Shown: positions 1 through 7,478 of the stretch, one piece after another
Position numbering within the stretch: position 1 is the first letter of the stretch
How the letters are laid out: each line of letters opens with the position of its first letter
DNA from: an uncultured Oscillospiraceae bacterium
GTDB lineage: Bacteria > Bacillota > Clostridia > Oscillospirales > Acutalibacteraceae
Direction of reading: 5' to 3'
Assembly: GCA_900540275.1 (NCBI GenBank)
Contig: UQFO01000001.1
Location: 248,001-312,000, forward strand
DNA: 64,000 nucleotides
Notes under the pieces: model-generated
Seen by the model: only the letters and a program-made list of their open reading frames with translations
Databases searched by the model: none
What the model was told of the DNA's origin: nothing
Translations under genes and position numbers: made by a program

Positions 1-808
1 GGCCGGTTCGGGCAAGAGCACCTTGATCTCCCAGGTGTTTGCGGGGCAGTACGAGAGCGACGTCGTGATGATCGACCAGGGCCCCATCACGGCCACCAAC
101 CGCTCCACCCCCGCCTCCTACCTGGGCTTCTTCGATGAGATGCGCAAGCTGCTGGCACGGGAGAGCGGCAAGCCGGACAGTCTGTTCAGCTTTAACTCCG
201 CCGGGGCCTGCCCGGCGTGCGGCGGCAAGGGAGTCATTGTCACCGAGCTGGCCTTCATGGACCCCATCGTGACCGAATGCGAGGCCTGCGGCGGCGTTCG
301 GTATAACGAGGAGGCCCTTGCCTGTAGTTATAAGGGGAAGAATATTGTGGAGCTGCTGGGCCTGACCGTTTCCCAAGCACTGGAGGTGTTCGAGGATGCC
401 AAGATCAGAAAGCACCTGAAGGGGATGGAGCAGGTGGGCCTAAGCTACCTGACACTGGGCCAGCCCCTCAGTACCCTCTCCGGCGGTGAGCGCCAGCGCA
501 TTAAGCTGGCGAAGAACTTGGGTAAGCGCGGCAGCATTATCGTCATGGACGAGCCCACCACCGGGCTGCATCTGTCCGATATTCAAAATCTGCTAAAGCT
601 CTTTGATCTGATCGTGTCCCGTGGAAACACGCTGGTGGTGATCGAGCACAATTTGGATGTGATGAAGCAGGCGGACTGGATCATCGACATCGGTCCGGAC
701 GGCGGAAAGAACGGCGGTGAGGTGGTATTCACAGGTACGCCGCTGGAGATGCTGCGCGGCGCGAAAACGCTGACGGCGGACAGCCTGAGGGCTTCCTGTT
801 CCGGATGA
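1..808 (+). CDS. UvrA-like ABC ATPase, C-terminal part (5' end outside window)
   Basis: C-terminal part of a UvrA-family ATPase; the rest lies left of the window. The first complete codons read A-G-S-G-K-S-T, the Walker A of the second ATPase domain. A zinc module follows with cysteine codons at 209, 218, 278 and 287 (CxxC...CxxC), then the signature LSGGERQRIK near 475-500 and Walker B IIVMDEPTTGLH near 535-565. UvrA dimers find DNA lesions and load UvrB; shorter paralogues with divergent Walker A sequences are often annotated as drug-resistance or self-protection proteins. uvrB lies 36 kb away with its own SOS promoter, so this copy is probably such a paralogue rather than the housekeeping uvrA, but the missing N-terminus prevents a firm choice. 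The GyrI-like gene begins 35 bp downstream with no terminator between. Confidence 0.85.
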   Translation, partial: AGSGKSTLISQVFAGQYESDVVMIDQGPITATNRSTPASYLGFFDEMRKLLARESGKPDSLFSFNSAGACPACGGKGVIVTELAFMDPIVTECEACGGVRYNEEALACSYKGKNIVELLGLTVSQALEVFEDAKIRKHLKGMEQVGLSYLTLGQPLSTLSGGERQRIKLAKNLGKRGSIIVMDEPTTGLHLSDIQNLLKLFDLIVSRGNTLVVIEHNLDVMKQADWIIDIGPDGGKNGGEVVFTGTPLEMLRGAKTLTADSLRASCSG

Positions 809-843
809 GTAAAAGCACAAATATGTTTGCAGGAGGATAAAAA

Positions 844-1344
844 ATGGATACCCCTTTTCGGATTGAAAAAAGAGAGAGCTTCCGCGTTGTGGGCTCTTTG
901 ATTCAAACGACAAATCAAAGAGGTGAGGGACGAAAGGCGATTCCCTCCCATTGGTCGAGGTTTCAGGCGGAAAACATGGTGAAAGCACTGTTGGCCCTGG
1001 CGAATCGGGAGCCGCAGGGTTTGTTCGGCATCAACATTTATAATACGGACGAGGCAGATCCCCGGAAATTCGAGTATCTGATCGCGGTTTCCAGTGATTG
1101 CGACGTGCCGGGTGGATTGGCCGAATACACCGTTCCGGCCATGACCTGGGCGGTGTTCCCCTGCACACTGGAAACCATCGGAAAAACAGAGGCCATGGCC
1201 ATCTCTAAATGGCTGCCTAAGTCGAACTACCGGCCGCTGAATAAGGGCTACCTCACCGGCAGAATGAAATCCGGCGCACCGGATATTGAACACTATGGAA
1301 AAGATGGGCTTGTGGAGGTTTGGATCGCAGTGAGCGGAAAATGA
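844..1344 (+). CDS. GyrI-like effector-binding domain protein
   Basis: 166-residue stand-alone GyrI/SbmC-like small-molecule-binding domain, the fold also found at the C-terminus of AraC-family regulators such as Rob. Seen: an opening strand with FRVVGSLIQT, a central GLFGINIYN and YLIAVSSD, the hallmark YTVPAMTWAVFPC strand, and a closing VEVWIAVSG. There is no DNA-binding domain. A strong AGGAGG lies 5 bases before the ATG. Stand-alone members bind or sequester toxic small molecules, or bind gyrase; which applies here is unknown. The position directly behind a UvrA-like ATPase suggests a shared resistance or stress transcript (inference). Confidence 0.8.
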   Translation: MDTPFRIEKRESFRVVGSLIQTTNQRGEGRKAIPSHWSRFQAENMVKALLALANREPQGLFGINIYNTDEADPRKFEYLIAVSSDCDVPGGLAEYTVPAMTWAVFPCTLETIGKTEAMAISKWLPKSNYRPLNKGYLTGRMKSGAPDIEHYGKDGLVEVWIAVSGK

Positions 1345-1408
1345 TCATTAAGATGCCTTTGGCAAACAAGGCGTACTCGATAAATGGAAATTTAGGAGGG
1401 AAAAGATA

Positions 1409-1894
1409 ATGGCAAAAGAAAAAGTTTCATTCAGAGAGTTTCTATCGACAGTTGCGCCAGAACACCAAGCGTTTGTTGAGGAACTTAATAAAAAACTGAT
1501 TGAACAGGGCTGTGAGCTTGTAATCAAGGAAGCGAAAAGTGGTTATGCTGCGTCATATCAACTGGAGAAGAAAACAGTGATGAATTGGGTGTTTCGCAAG
1601 TCAGGTGTTTTTGCACGGATTTACGGCGATCATGCTGGCAAGTATGAAGATACAATCGCTTCTCTGCCTGCTGATATGCAAAAGAAAATGACGACTTCCC
1701 GTGACTGCAAGAGACTAATTGATCCTGATGCTTGCAGCGATACTTGTGTGAAAGGTTTTATTTATACCTTGAATGGCATTACACATAAAAAATGTCGTAA
1801 TGACGGAATGTTTTTCCTACTGACCAATAAAACAACGGAGCATATAGCTGGGCTGGTCTGTGTAGAGGTTCATGTGCGTAAATCGGCATTATAG
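1409..1894 (+). CDS. Conserved hypothetical protein, about 160 aa
   Basis: No family recognised. Soluble 161-residue protein with no signal peptide or membrane segment. The first half is helical and charged (FREFLSTVAPEHQAFVEELN), followed by an alternating region with VMNWVFRKSGVFARIYGDH that could form sheet. Four cysteines sit in the second half (C-K-R-L then DACSDTC and KKCRND), possibly a metal site or disulphides. The AGGAGG ribosome site is 10 bases before the ATG. The last 20 residues are less protein-like than the rest and the next reading frame opens exactly at its stop, so a small C-terminal frameshift cannot be excluded. Confidence 0.6.
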   Translation: MAKEKVSFREFLSTVAPEHQAFVEELNKKLIEQGCELVIKEAKSGYAASYQLEKKTVMNWVFRKSGVFARIYGDHAGKYEDTIASLPADMQKKMTTSRDCKRLIDPDACSDTCVKGFIYTLNGITHKKCRNDGMFFLLTNKTTEHIAGLVCVEVHVRKSAL

Positions 1895-1962
1895 TGACAG
1901 AAAAGTTAAGGCCAATCATTTCCAGTTCGTCTGGGGAAATTAAACTTAGAAGGAAAATGCAA

Positions 1963-2535
1963 ATGACTGAAAGACCGGTTTTAGACAAGCACCTAGACAG
2001 CAAAACATTTCGCGATTTTTATTATTTGAAAGAAGAATCGATAGACTTTTGCAGAGAAAACAGTCTGCCTACCTCTGGTAGTAAAATTGAAATAACGGAC
2101 AGAATTGCTCATTTCCTTGATACGGGCGAGACATTATCCTCTGGTGAAACAAAGAAAAGAGCCACAGTAATATCAAATATTTACGAAGATACAAGAATTG
2201 AATCTAACTTTGTTTGCTCTGAAAAGCATAGAGCTTTTTTCAAAGAGCATATTGGAAATGGTTTTTCCTTCAATGTTGCTTTTCAGAAATGGCTAAAAAG
2301 CAACGCGGGTAAAACTTATAAAGAGGCAATAGCCGCTTACGATCAAATTATGAAAGATAAGAAAAAAGGAGCAGCTGTTATTGATAAGCAATTCGAGTAC
2401 AATGCCTATATTCGTGATTTTTTTGCGGACAACAAAGGGAAATCTTTAGAAGAAGCCATTAAGTGTTGGAACTACAAAAAGCAGTTGCAAGGTCATAACC
2501 GTTATGAAAGGTCAGACCTTACAGCATTGGACTAA
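1963..2535 (+). CDS. SAP-like / DUF6434-type protein
   Basis: About 190-residue cytoplasmic protein. The start at 1963 is preferred because AGAAGG ends 9 bases before it; an in-frame ATG at 1894 overlaps the upstream stop but lacks a ribosome site. The N-terminal 60 residues hold a SAP-like helix-extended-loop-helix (FCRENSLPTSGSKIEITDRI), a fold that often binds DNA. The C-terminal part contains two similar segments, SFNVAFQKWLKSNAGKTYKEA and a later FFADNKGKSLEEAIKCWNYKK, resembling the DUF6434 architecture. Function unknown; it may be a DNA-binding accessory protein (inference from the SAP-like part). Family names are from memory. Confidence 0.65.
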   Translation: MTERPVLDKHLDSKTFRDFYYLKEESIDFCRENSLPTSGSKIEITDRIAHFLDTGETLSSGETKKRATVISNIYEDTRIESNFVCSEKHRAFFKEHIGNGFSFNVAFQKWLKSNAGKTYKEAIAAYDQIMKDKKKGAAVIDKQFEYNAYIRDFFADNKGKSLEEAIKCWNYKKQLQGHNRYERSDLTALD

Positions 2536-2618
2536 CAATTTCTGGTTTGTCGATCTGACTTAACTACGCCTAAACTGAAGGTTGGCGGTAAAATCAATAT
2601 GTGCAGGAGGATGAAATG

Positions 2619-2903
2619 ATGAGAGAAAAGGTTATAGAGATTTTAAGAGGGCTGGACATCCCTGAATTTAAGGCACTGGAGGATATGTGCGAGCTGCCGG
2701 GGGCGTATGTCAACATGGAGAGCGAACTGCCAGACGGAACTATTGGAAAGTTGTTAGACGACAGTAAAATTTATCTTTGCTGCCAGGTCCCGATCAACGA
2801 AACAGAGTGCTACGGCGTAGCCTCTGATGAAGTGCAGATCGTCATTTATCGCTATAAAAACGACAATTCCGAAAGCAAGGTAGTTAAAATTATTACATTG
2901 TAA
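2619..2903 (+). CDS. Small hypothetical acidic protein
   Basis: About 95 residues, acidic, no signal or transmembrane segment. A perfect AGGAGG at 2605-2610 places the start at 2619 (8-base spacing) or 2616; the in-frame GTG at 2601 overlaps that ribosome site and is unlikely. The helical N-terminus (REKVIEILRGLDIPEFKAL) is followed by a probable beta-rich half (KIYLCCQVPI, EVQIVIYRYK). Not recognised. Its stop overlaps a possible ATG of the next frame, so the two genes are probably co-transcribed. Confidence 0.5.
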   Translation: MREKVIEILRGLDIPEFKALEDMCELPGAYVNMESELPDGTIGKLLDDSKIYLCCQVPINETECYGVASDEVQIVIYRYKNDNSESKVVKIITL

Positions 2904-2962
2904 TGAAAAAGCGATCTTTGCTGCGAAATCATCCTGGGCAAATTAAAGTTGGAGCAAGAATT

Positions 2963-3214
2963 ATGAAAAGCGATGAATTGCGTCTGCATTTGGACCAACT
3001 GCATACGACGGAATTGGGCGCCATGCGAATCAGAAGAAATCTCGCTTTGGATACCGATGATGTGGTGGTATGGTGCAAAATGAAAGCCAGCTCTCCCAAA
3101 GCCGCAATCAAAAGGAATGGTAAAAACTGGTATGTGACAATAGAAGGCTGTGTCATAACGATTAATGCGCATAGTTTCACCATTATTACAGCCCATAGGG
3201 ATAAGAAAGTTTAG
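2963..3214 (+). CDS. DUF3781 family protein
   Basis: 83-residue protein with the features I associate with DUF3781: ELRLHLDQLHTTELGAMRIR, then LDTDDVVVWCK, then KNWYVTIEGCVITINAHSFTII. Function unknown; members are small cytoplasmic proteins of Firmicutes. The start at 2963 has GGAG eight bases upstream and gives the usual family length; an alternative in-frame ATG at 2903 adds 20 residues and overlaps the upstream stop but has no ribosome site. A terminator hairpin lies immediately downstream, closing the small-gene group that begins near 1.4 kb. Confidence 0.75.
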   Translation: MKSDELRLHLDQLHTTELGAMRIRRNLALDTDDVVVWCKMKASSPKAAIKRNGKNWYVTIEGCVITINAHSFTIITAHRDKKV

Positions 3215-3215
3215 A

Positions 3216-3239
3216 GGTGGGCATAGCCCACCCTTTTTT
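3216..3239 (+). terminator. Intrinsic terminator after DUF3781 gene
   Basis: Perfect 7-bp stem GGTGGGC / GCCCACC with an ATA loop, followed by one C and six T. It overlaps the end of the DUF3781 gene. Confidence 0.85.
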
Positions 3240-3268
3240 CTCTCAAACCAATAAGGAAGGACGCCAGG

Positions 3269-3976
3269 ATGATACGAGTTTTAATTATAGATGCTGACCT
3301 AAATAACTGCAAGCGCATCAAATATGCCCTCCAAGAGCAAAGCAGCGAACTGGATGCCTACTACACGCTCTCCGTGGTGGAGGCCATTGAGTGCCTTGCC
3401 AAAGAAGGCTATCAACTCGTCATCCTGGACCTCTCCCTCTCCGAGACGGAGGGCCTGCGGCTGCTGAGGATCATTCGTGATCTCCAGCCCATGCCCATCC
3501 TGGCCCTCGCTGTCAACGACAGCACCGAACAGACGGTCAAGGCGTTCTCTCTGGGCGCGGATGACGTACTGGGCAAGCCCTTCAATCTGGAGGAGTGTCT
3601 GGCCCGCGCCCAAAATCTGCTGCGCAGGGCCCGCGCCGGGGGACCCGGCGGAAAGCCCGGCTACACTCTGGTATGCGGGCGGGATTTAGTCATCACCCCC
3701 CTGACCCGGCGGGCTTATCAGCGGGGGGAGCCCCTGGACCTGACCCGGCGTGAGTTCGACCTGCTGTGCTTTTTTGTGGACCATGCCGGGCAGGTCTTGA
3801 CGCGGGACCAGCTCTACAACGGCGTGTGGCCCAGAGAGGCCAGCTTTGACACCGAGGAGGCGGTCCGCTCCCAGGTGAAGCAGCTCCGCAAAAAGCTGGG
3901 CACACCAAAGGGAAACGCATACATAGAAACCGTGTGGGGCGTTGGCTACCGATTCAACGAGGGCCGTAGGACGTGA
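3269..3976 (+). CDS. Orphan OmpR/PhoB-type response regulator
   Basis: 235 residues: receiver domain (about 1-118) and winged-helix DNA-binding domain (about 130-232). The receiver has the acidic pocket D8/D10, phosphoacceptor D54 (LVILDLSL) and K103 (GKPF). The conserved Thr/Ser of the switch region appears to be Ala/Val (LALAVND), so phosphorylation-coupled activation may be altered. The C-terminal domain shows LDLTRREFDLLCFF and a GVGYRF turn typical of the family. An AGGAAGGA ribosome site precedes the ATG. No histidine kinase gene is adjacent. It lies beside a decayed repA, an arrangement seen in integrative elements, so it may be a remnant regulator of such an element (inference). Its codons are GC-rich compared with the genes to its left. 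Confidence 0.9.
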   Translation: MIRVLIIDADLNNCKRIKYALQEQSSELDAYYTLSVVEAIECLAKEGYQLVILDLSLSETEGLRLLRIIRDLQPMPILALAVNDSTEQTVKAFSLGADDVLGKPFNLEECLARAQNLLRRARAGGPGGKPGYTLVCGRDLVITPLTRRAYQRGEPLDLTRREFDLLCFFVDHAGQVLTRDQLYNGVWPREASFDTEEAVRSQVKQLRKKLGTPKGNAYIETVWGVGYRFNEGRRT

Positions 3977-4115
3977 CTACCTCCCAGAGTGCCTTTTGCG
4001 CCTCTGTGTATGGAGTCCCCATTCTTGATGCGTCGGTTGAGGGTGGCAGGGCTTATCGTTACCCTGTCCTGACCCATCTGTCCCCTGGGAAGGAAGTAAC
4101 AGGTCCAGGGGACGG

Positions 4116-5031
4116 TCAGCTGTACAGGTCGTGTCCCACCTCGGCGGTGTAGTAGCTGTTGATGGTGCTGGGCGTGTTATAGAGAGAGGTCAGCAGGTAG
4201 GCCCGGATGTTGCGGACCTTGGTGGTGTTCCGGCTCAGGCAGTCCAGCACATACTCCACATGTCCGTCGTCCAGCTTCAAGAGTCGGCTGCGCACCACGG
4301 CTGCCGGGAGGTTTTCGCCGCCAATGCGGATTTCCTTCTTGCGGCTGCACACTGTCTCCACCAGGAGATCCACCACCTCGTCCAGACGGCCCCGGTCTAC
4401 ACGCTCCGCCAGCACGTCATAGGCGATGTTCTCCAGGATGATCTTTCTGTACTCTCTCATCCGCTCCATCGTATCTATCCGCTCAGCCCGCCGGTGGGCG
4501 GGCTGAGCCTTTCGGACCTCTGGCTCTGGAAGAGGCGGATAGATGGATAGATCAGTTTCGCTCAAATCAATCTTATTCTTCTCAGTATTACTAGCGTCCG
4601 TTTTTTGTGAAGTCTAGAGTTCCGCTTTCAGGAAGTCCAGACTTTTGTTTTTCGAAAGTTTGGACTTCTCCACCCGTTGCGAAGTTCTTGACGTAGATTT
4701 TGGTAGGTTTGCCCTGGCCCTGTTTCTTGCGCTCGATTAGGCCGACTTTCTCCACCTCAGAGAACAGCGCCACCGCCTTGGTATGGCCGCAACACAACAG
4801 CTTTATGGCGTCTTCCAGGGTAAAGTAGATGAACACCCGGTCGTCGGCATCCATCCAGCCGTTTTTCACCGACAGGCTCATTCGGTCCAGGAACAAACCG
4901 TATAACACCTTGGCCTCTGCTGAGATGTGCCGGAAACGCTGATCTGTGAACAGCGCCTTGGGGATGCGGTAAAAGGTAAATTGTTCCGCTTCACGACCGT
5001 GATAGTAGTCCAGTTAGATCATTGTTGACAT
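4116..5031 (-). pseudogene. repA: Broken replication initiator RepA (RepA_N plus DUF6017-like C-terminus)
   Basis: Two reading frames of one replication initiator can be rejoined. The upstream part reads DYYHGREAEQFTFYRIPKAL and continues through KVLYGLFLDRMSLSVKNGW and the winged-helix region to IERKKQGQGKPTKIYVKNF, as in RepA_N proteins of plasmids and ICEs. The C-terminal part (4116-4565) contains ENIAYDVLAERVDRGR, VRSRLLKLDDGHVEYVLDCL and YYTAEVGHDLYS, as in the DUF6017 C-terminus. Two lesions are visible. A TAA at 5014-5016 follows only five codons (M-S-T-M-I) from the ATG at 5029-5031. An extra base in the T run at 4601-4606 (A run on the coding strand) shifts the frame; removing one base restores K-T-D-A-S-N-T-E-K. 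Two independent lesions favour decay over sequencing error. Confidence 0.85.
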
Positions 5032-5076
5032 GATGCACTCGCTTTCCCCCACGGGACTAGACGCTGGCAAGGGCAT

Positions 5077-5114
5077 AAGGGAAGGGCACCGTTTTGTGAC
5101 GGTGCCCTTCCCTT
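5077..5114. repeat. 16-bp perfect inverted repeat upstream of repA relic
   Basis: AAGGGAAGGGCACCGT at 5077-5092 is exactly complementary to 5099-5114, with a 6-base loop. There is no T run on either strand, so it is not a classical intrinsic terminator. It lies about 45 bp upstream of the repA relic, where a replicon may carry control or origin structures (inference). Confidence 0.7.
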
Positions 5115-5294
5115 GCATATTCACTTTACCCCGCATTCATTCAGCCGTCTGTCCCGTGTGTCCTAGTTTTTTAGGTACTAGGTTACGGGCATCGGGCTAT
5201 TTCTCCGGCAGCCCTCTTTTATGAAGCAGGCATAGTCCCTGGGTTTGTTTATGAAGCCATTGCCGGTTGATAAAACTTTTTCGGTAATAAAACA
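5115..5294. other. Non-coding gap between repA relic and AbrB gene
   Basis: No convincing coding region was found here. It contains short pyrimidine-rich stretches and a TTTTTTAGG segment near 5168, but no recognisable RNA or repeat beyond the inverted repeat at 5077-5114 and the promoter at 5295-5323. Confidence 0.5.
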
Positions 5295-5323
5295 TTGATA
5301 ATTCGTAACGAATATGATAAAAT
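5295..5323 (+). promoter_or_regulatory. Promoter with palindromic operator, AbrB-kinase operon
   Basis: -35 TTGATA at 5295-5300, a 17-bp spacer and -10 TAAAAT at 5318-5323. The spacer begins with a perfect 13-bp palindrome, ATTCGTAACGAAT (5301-5313). A dyad between the promoter boxes fits autorepression by the AbrB-type protein encoded just downstream (inference). Confidence 0.75.
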
Positions 5324-5344
5324 AATTATGGGGCGTGATCGACA

Positions 5345-5884
5345 ATGGAAAAGAGAACGGCGAATATGATTATTGGAACTGCGGGCGGTACAGCAGCCAA
5401 AGGGTCAAAAACATATAAATTATCGATTCCTTCCGCGTGGATGAGTGAACTAGGGATCAATGAAGAGCGGAGGGAGGTCGAATTGGCATTTGACGGTGAG
5501 CAAATTATAATTTCCAAATCAAAAACGATTCAGGAGTTTGCCAAGCAGAAGAAGGCCCTGGGACATGATATCCGGTATTACCGTTATTATGATGGTGATA
5601 CGCTCTGTACCCTGATTGCCGCGGATTTTACAGACAAGGTGTTGCAGGCGGAAAACTATTCAAAACAGCTTATCAAAACGGCTTTTGGAAAAAATCATTT
5701 GCCGTCCTGGTTGGATTTTCTGAACTTCCTGGAGGAACGCTGCATCCCTCGCGATCGTGCCGGGCTGCGTGAATATCTGGAAACGATCGGCGTGGACGAG
5801 TACGACCCAATCGAGATCATCCAAAAAACGTTCGGCCGCATGGCGGAAGATGGACAGTGGCTGGAAATGGAGGTGCTGAAATGA
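5345..5884 (+). CDS. AbrB/MazE-type DNA-binding protein, probable antitoxin
   Basis: 179 residues. The first 55 form a swapped-hairpin AbrB/MazE-like domain (KTYKLSIPSAWMSELGIN, REVELAFDGEQIIISK). The rest is a helical domain probably used for partner binding, including LPSWLDFLNFLEERCIPRDR and a tail ending in EMEVLK. The start codon follows a GGGGCGTGAT stretch. The stop overlaps the ATG of the kinase gene (ATGA), so the two are translationally coupled, as in antitoxin-toxin operons. A palindrome within its own promoter fits autoregulation. No experimental role can be read from sequence; antitoxin is inferred from domain type, gene order and coupling. Confidence 0.8.
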   Translation: MEKRTANMIIGTAGGTAAKGSKTYKLSIPSAWMSELGINEERREVELAFDGEQIIISKSKTIQEFAKQKKALGHDIRYYRYYDGDTLCTLIAADFTDKVLQAENYSKQLIKTAFGKNHLPSWLDFLNFLEERCIPRDRAGLREYLETIGVDEYDPIEIIQKTFGRMAEDGQWLEMEVLK

Positions 5885-6699
5885 CCGTTCACTTGGTTAC
5901 CAATGAAAAAATCGCGGAGACATCCTCGAAAGGCAATCAGGAGAAATGGTACGATTGTCAAACTGACCGCTGGTATAAGTTGGATCAGTTTGGTTATGAA
6001 GCACTCAGCGAAACCTTGATTTCCACACTTCTGGAGCAGAGTAATATAGAGAAGGGGCTACCTTTCCGATTTGCCCGTTATCAGATGGAACGCATAAGCG
6101 CGCATGGACGTGATAGAACAGGGTGCTCCAGTATAAACTTCTTAGATCCGGGGCAGTCGATTATTACAATCAGCCATCTATTTTCCAAGCAACTGGGAAT
6201 GCCTTTAAAGAAGAAGCTAGAGGGCCTTACCAGTGATAAAAAGCGGATTGCTTATCTCGCCGATGCCACAGCCGAGTTTACAGGACTGGCTCATTTCCCG
6301 CAATACCTTGCCCTTTTGTTTGAAGTGGATGCGTTGTTTTTGAACGATGACCGCCATCTGAACAATATCGCTGTATTAGAGAAAAACGGGCGGTATGATT
6401 ACTGTCCTATATTTGATAACGGCGCCGGGCTTCTTTCCAATACGCAGATGTCGCCGATGGATATCGCCCCGAAAGCGCTGATCTCCACCCTGCGAGCCAG
6501 ACCCTTCAACATGACGTTCACTCGGCAGATGAACACTGCCCGAAGCCTGTATGGAAAACAGCTGGCTATGCCGGTATTCACACGGGAGAGTCTTATGAAA
6601 GGCATACAGCCGATGTTGGAGTACTATGCCCTGCGCGACAGAGGAATCATAGCGGATCGAACAATAGAATGTGTTTTATCTCGACAGAGGGCATTATAA
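5881..6699 (+). CDS. HipA/CtkA-like Ser/Thr protein kinase, probable toxin
   Basis: 272 residues from the ATG at 5881, which overlaps the upstream stop as ATGA and has GGAGG about 8 bases before it; an earlier in-frame ATG at 5857 lies inside the partner gene. The diagnostic part is the catalytic loop FLNDDRHLNNIAVL followed by a metal-binding PIFDNGAGLLS, matching the D-x-x-x-x-N and D-N/F-G pattern of HipA and CtkA kinases. The N-terminal half (about 1-90) is less conserved and short compared with full HipA, with GRDRTGCSSINF in the position of a nucleotide loop. HipA-type toxins phosphorylate translation factors or tRNA synthetases and cause dormancy; the target here is unknown. A weak dyad, ATATACCC/GGGTATAT, follows at 6732-6760. 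Confidence 0.75.
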   Translation: MTVHLVTNEKIAETSSKGNQEKWYDCQTDRWYKLDQFGYEALSETLISTLLEQSNIEKGLPFRFARYQMERISAHGRDRTGCSSINFLDPGQSIITISHLFSKQLGMPLKKKLEGLTSDKKRIAYLADATAEFTGLAHFPQYLALLFEVDALFLNDDRHLNNIAVLEKNGRYDYCPIFDNGAGLLSNTQMSPMDIAPKALISTLRARPFNMTFTRQMNTARSLYGKQLAMPVFTRESLMKGIQPMLEYYALRDRGIIADRTIECVLSRQRAL

Positions 6700-6813
6700 G
6701 TTTAGTCTTTAATAAGAGTAAAAAAATTTCGATATACCCTTAAAATTATTACGGGTATATGTGAATTATCCTATGGTGGAGGCTTTTTTTATATGAAAAG
6801 CATCCCGGATTAG

Positions 6814-7038
6814 GCTTACAATTCTTATACAGTCAGTATGGATGAACTAAGACAAAAGTGATATAAATCCAGGGTACAAGCGGAGAACCGAAATAACGAT
6901 TATACTAAATTTGCTATCGATAAAAAAGAATGTACGATGGTGATTCGTCAAAATATAGAGAAAGCGTGGTTTATCGCAGGAACTAAAAATCCGGCTAACA
7001 GGATTCAAAAATTGCTCCCTGATTTAATGCAATCTTAG
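6814..7038 (+). pseudogene. Small decayed reading frame, unidentified
   Basis: A single frame is open from just after the TAG at 6811 to the TAG at 7036-7038, interrupted only by one TGA at 6859-6861. It reads YNSYTVSMDELRQK, stop, YKSRVQAENRNNDYTKFAID, and ends in AWFIAGTKNPANRIQKLLPD. The composition is protein-like and a single base change would join the halves, so this is probably the 3' remnant of a gene. I do not recognise the family. The rest of 6700-7478 holds only the terminator at 7183-7215 and the promoter near 7345. Confidence 0.45.
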
Positions 7039-7182
7039 AGGAGCAATTAAAACAAATCAATGATCGTGCCTTTTTACACGTTTTGTGTACCTGCGCATTC
7101 TACATTCCGGATTATAATCCAAATCTGATTTTGGATTGAGAAATATGAAAAGCGTCAAAGGACAACCAATCAAACGAATTGT

Positions 7183-7215
7183 AAAAGTCAGAGCGTATGT
7201 AGCTCTGACTTTTTT
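7183..7215 (+). terminator. Intrinsic terminator
   Basis: 12-bp stem AAAAGTCAGAGC / GCTCTGACTTTT with a 7-base loop, running into a T tract. It separates the kinase operon and the decayed frame from the helicase gene. Confidence 0.8.
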
Positions 7216-7344
7216 GTCTACAATGCAATGGTTCTTCAAAACAGGCTCTATTTAGGCATATATAAGCCACACTTCAGTCGTGGTAATGGTTAATTGAAAA
7301 ATATTGTTGAAGAAAAATTAAAACTAGGATATAAAAGAAAAATA

Positions 7345-7353
7345 TGGTATAAT
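7345..7353 (+). promoter_or_regulatory. Extended -10 promoter of the helicase gene
   Basis: TGGTATAAT (extended -10: TG at 7345-7346, TATAAT at 7348-7353) in a very AT-rich stretch; no good -35 lies 17 bp upstream. A second possible pair, TTGAAG...TATAAA, lies about 20 bp further upstream. Confidence 0.5.
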
Positions 7354-7478
7354 TTGGATGAATAATGTTGGTTATTAAGAAAAACGGTGTGTATGACCGA
7401 TGGAAGTAAGGCTAGCCTAGATATCTAAGGATACTTTTGCTGATTTTGGATGTTAATAGAGACATGGGGGTTGTGAAG

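Noticed and set aside
583..1293. Minus-strand frame across the UvrA and GyrI-like genes
   Set aside because: Crosses two real genes and their ribosome site; no motif.
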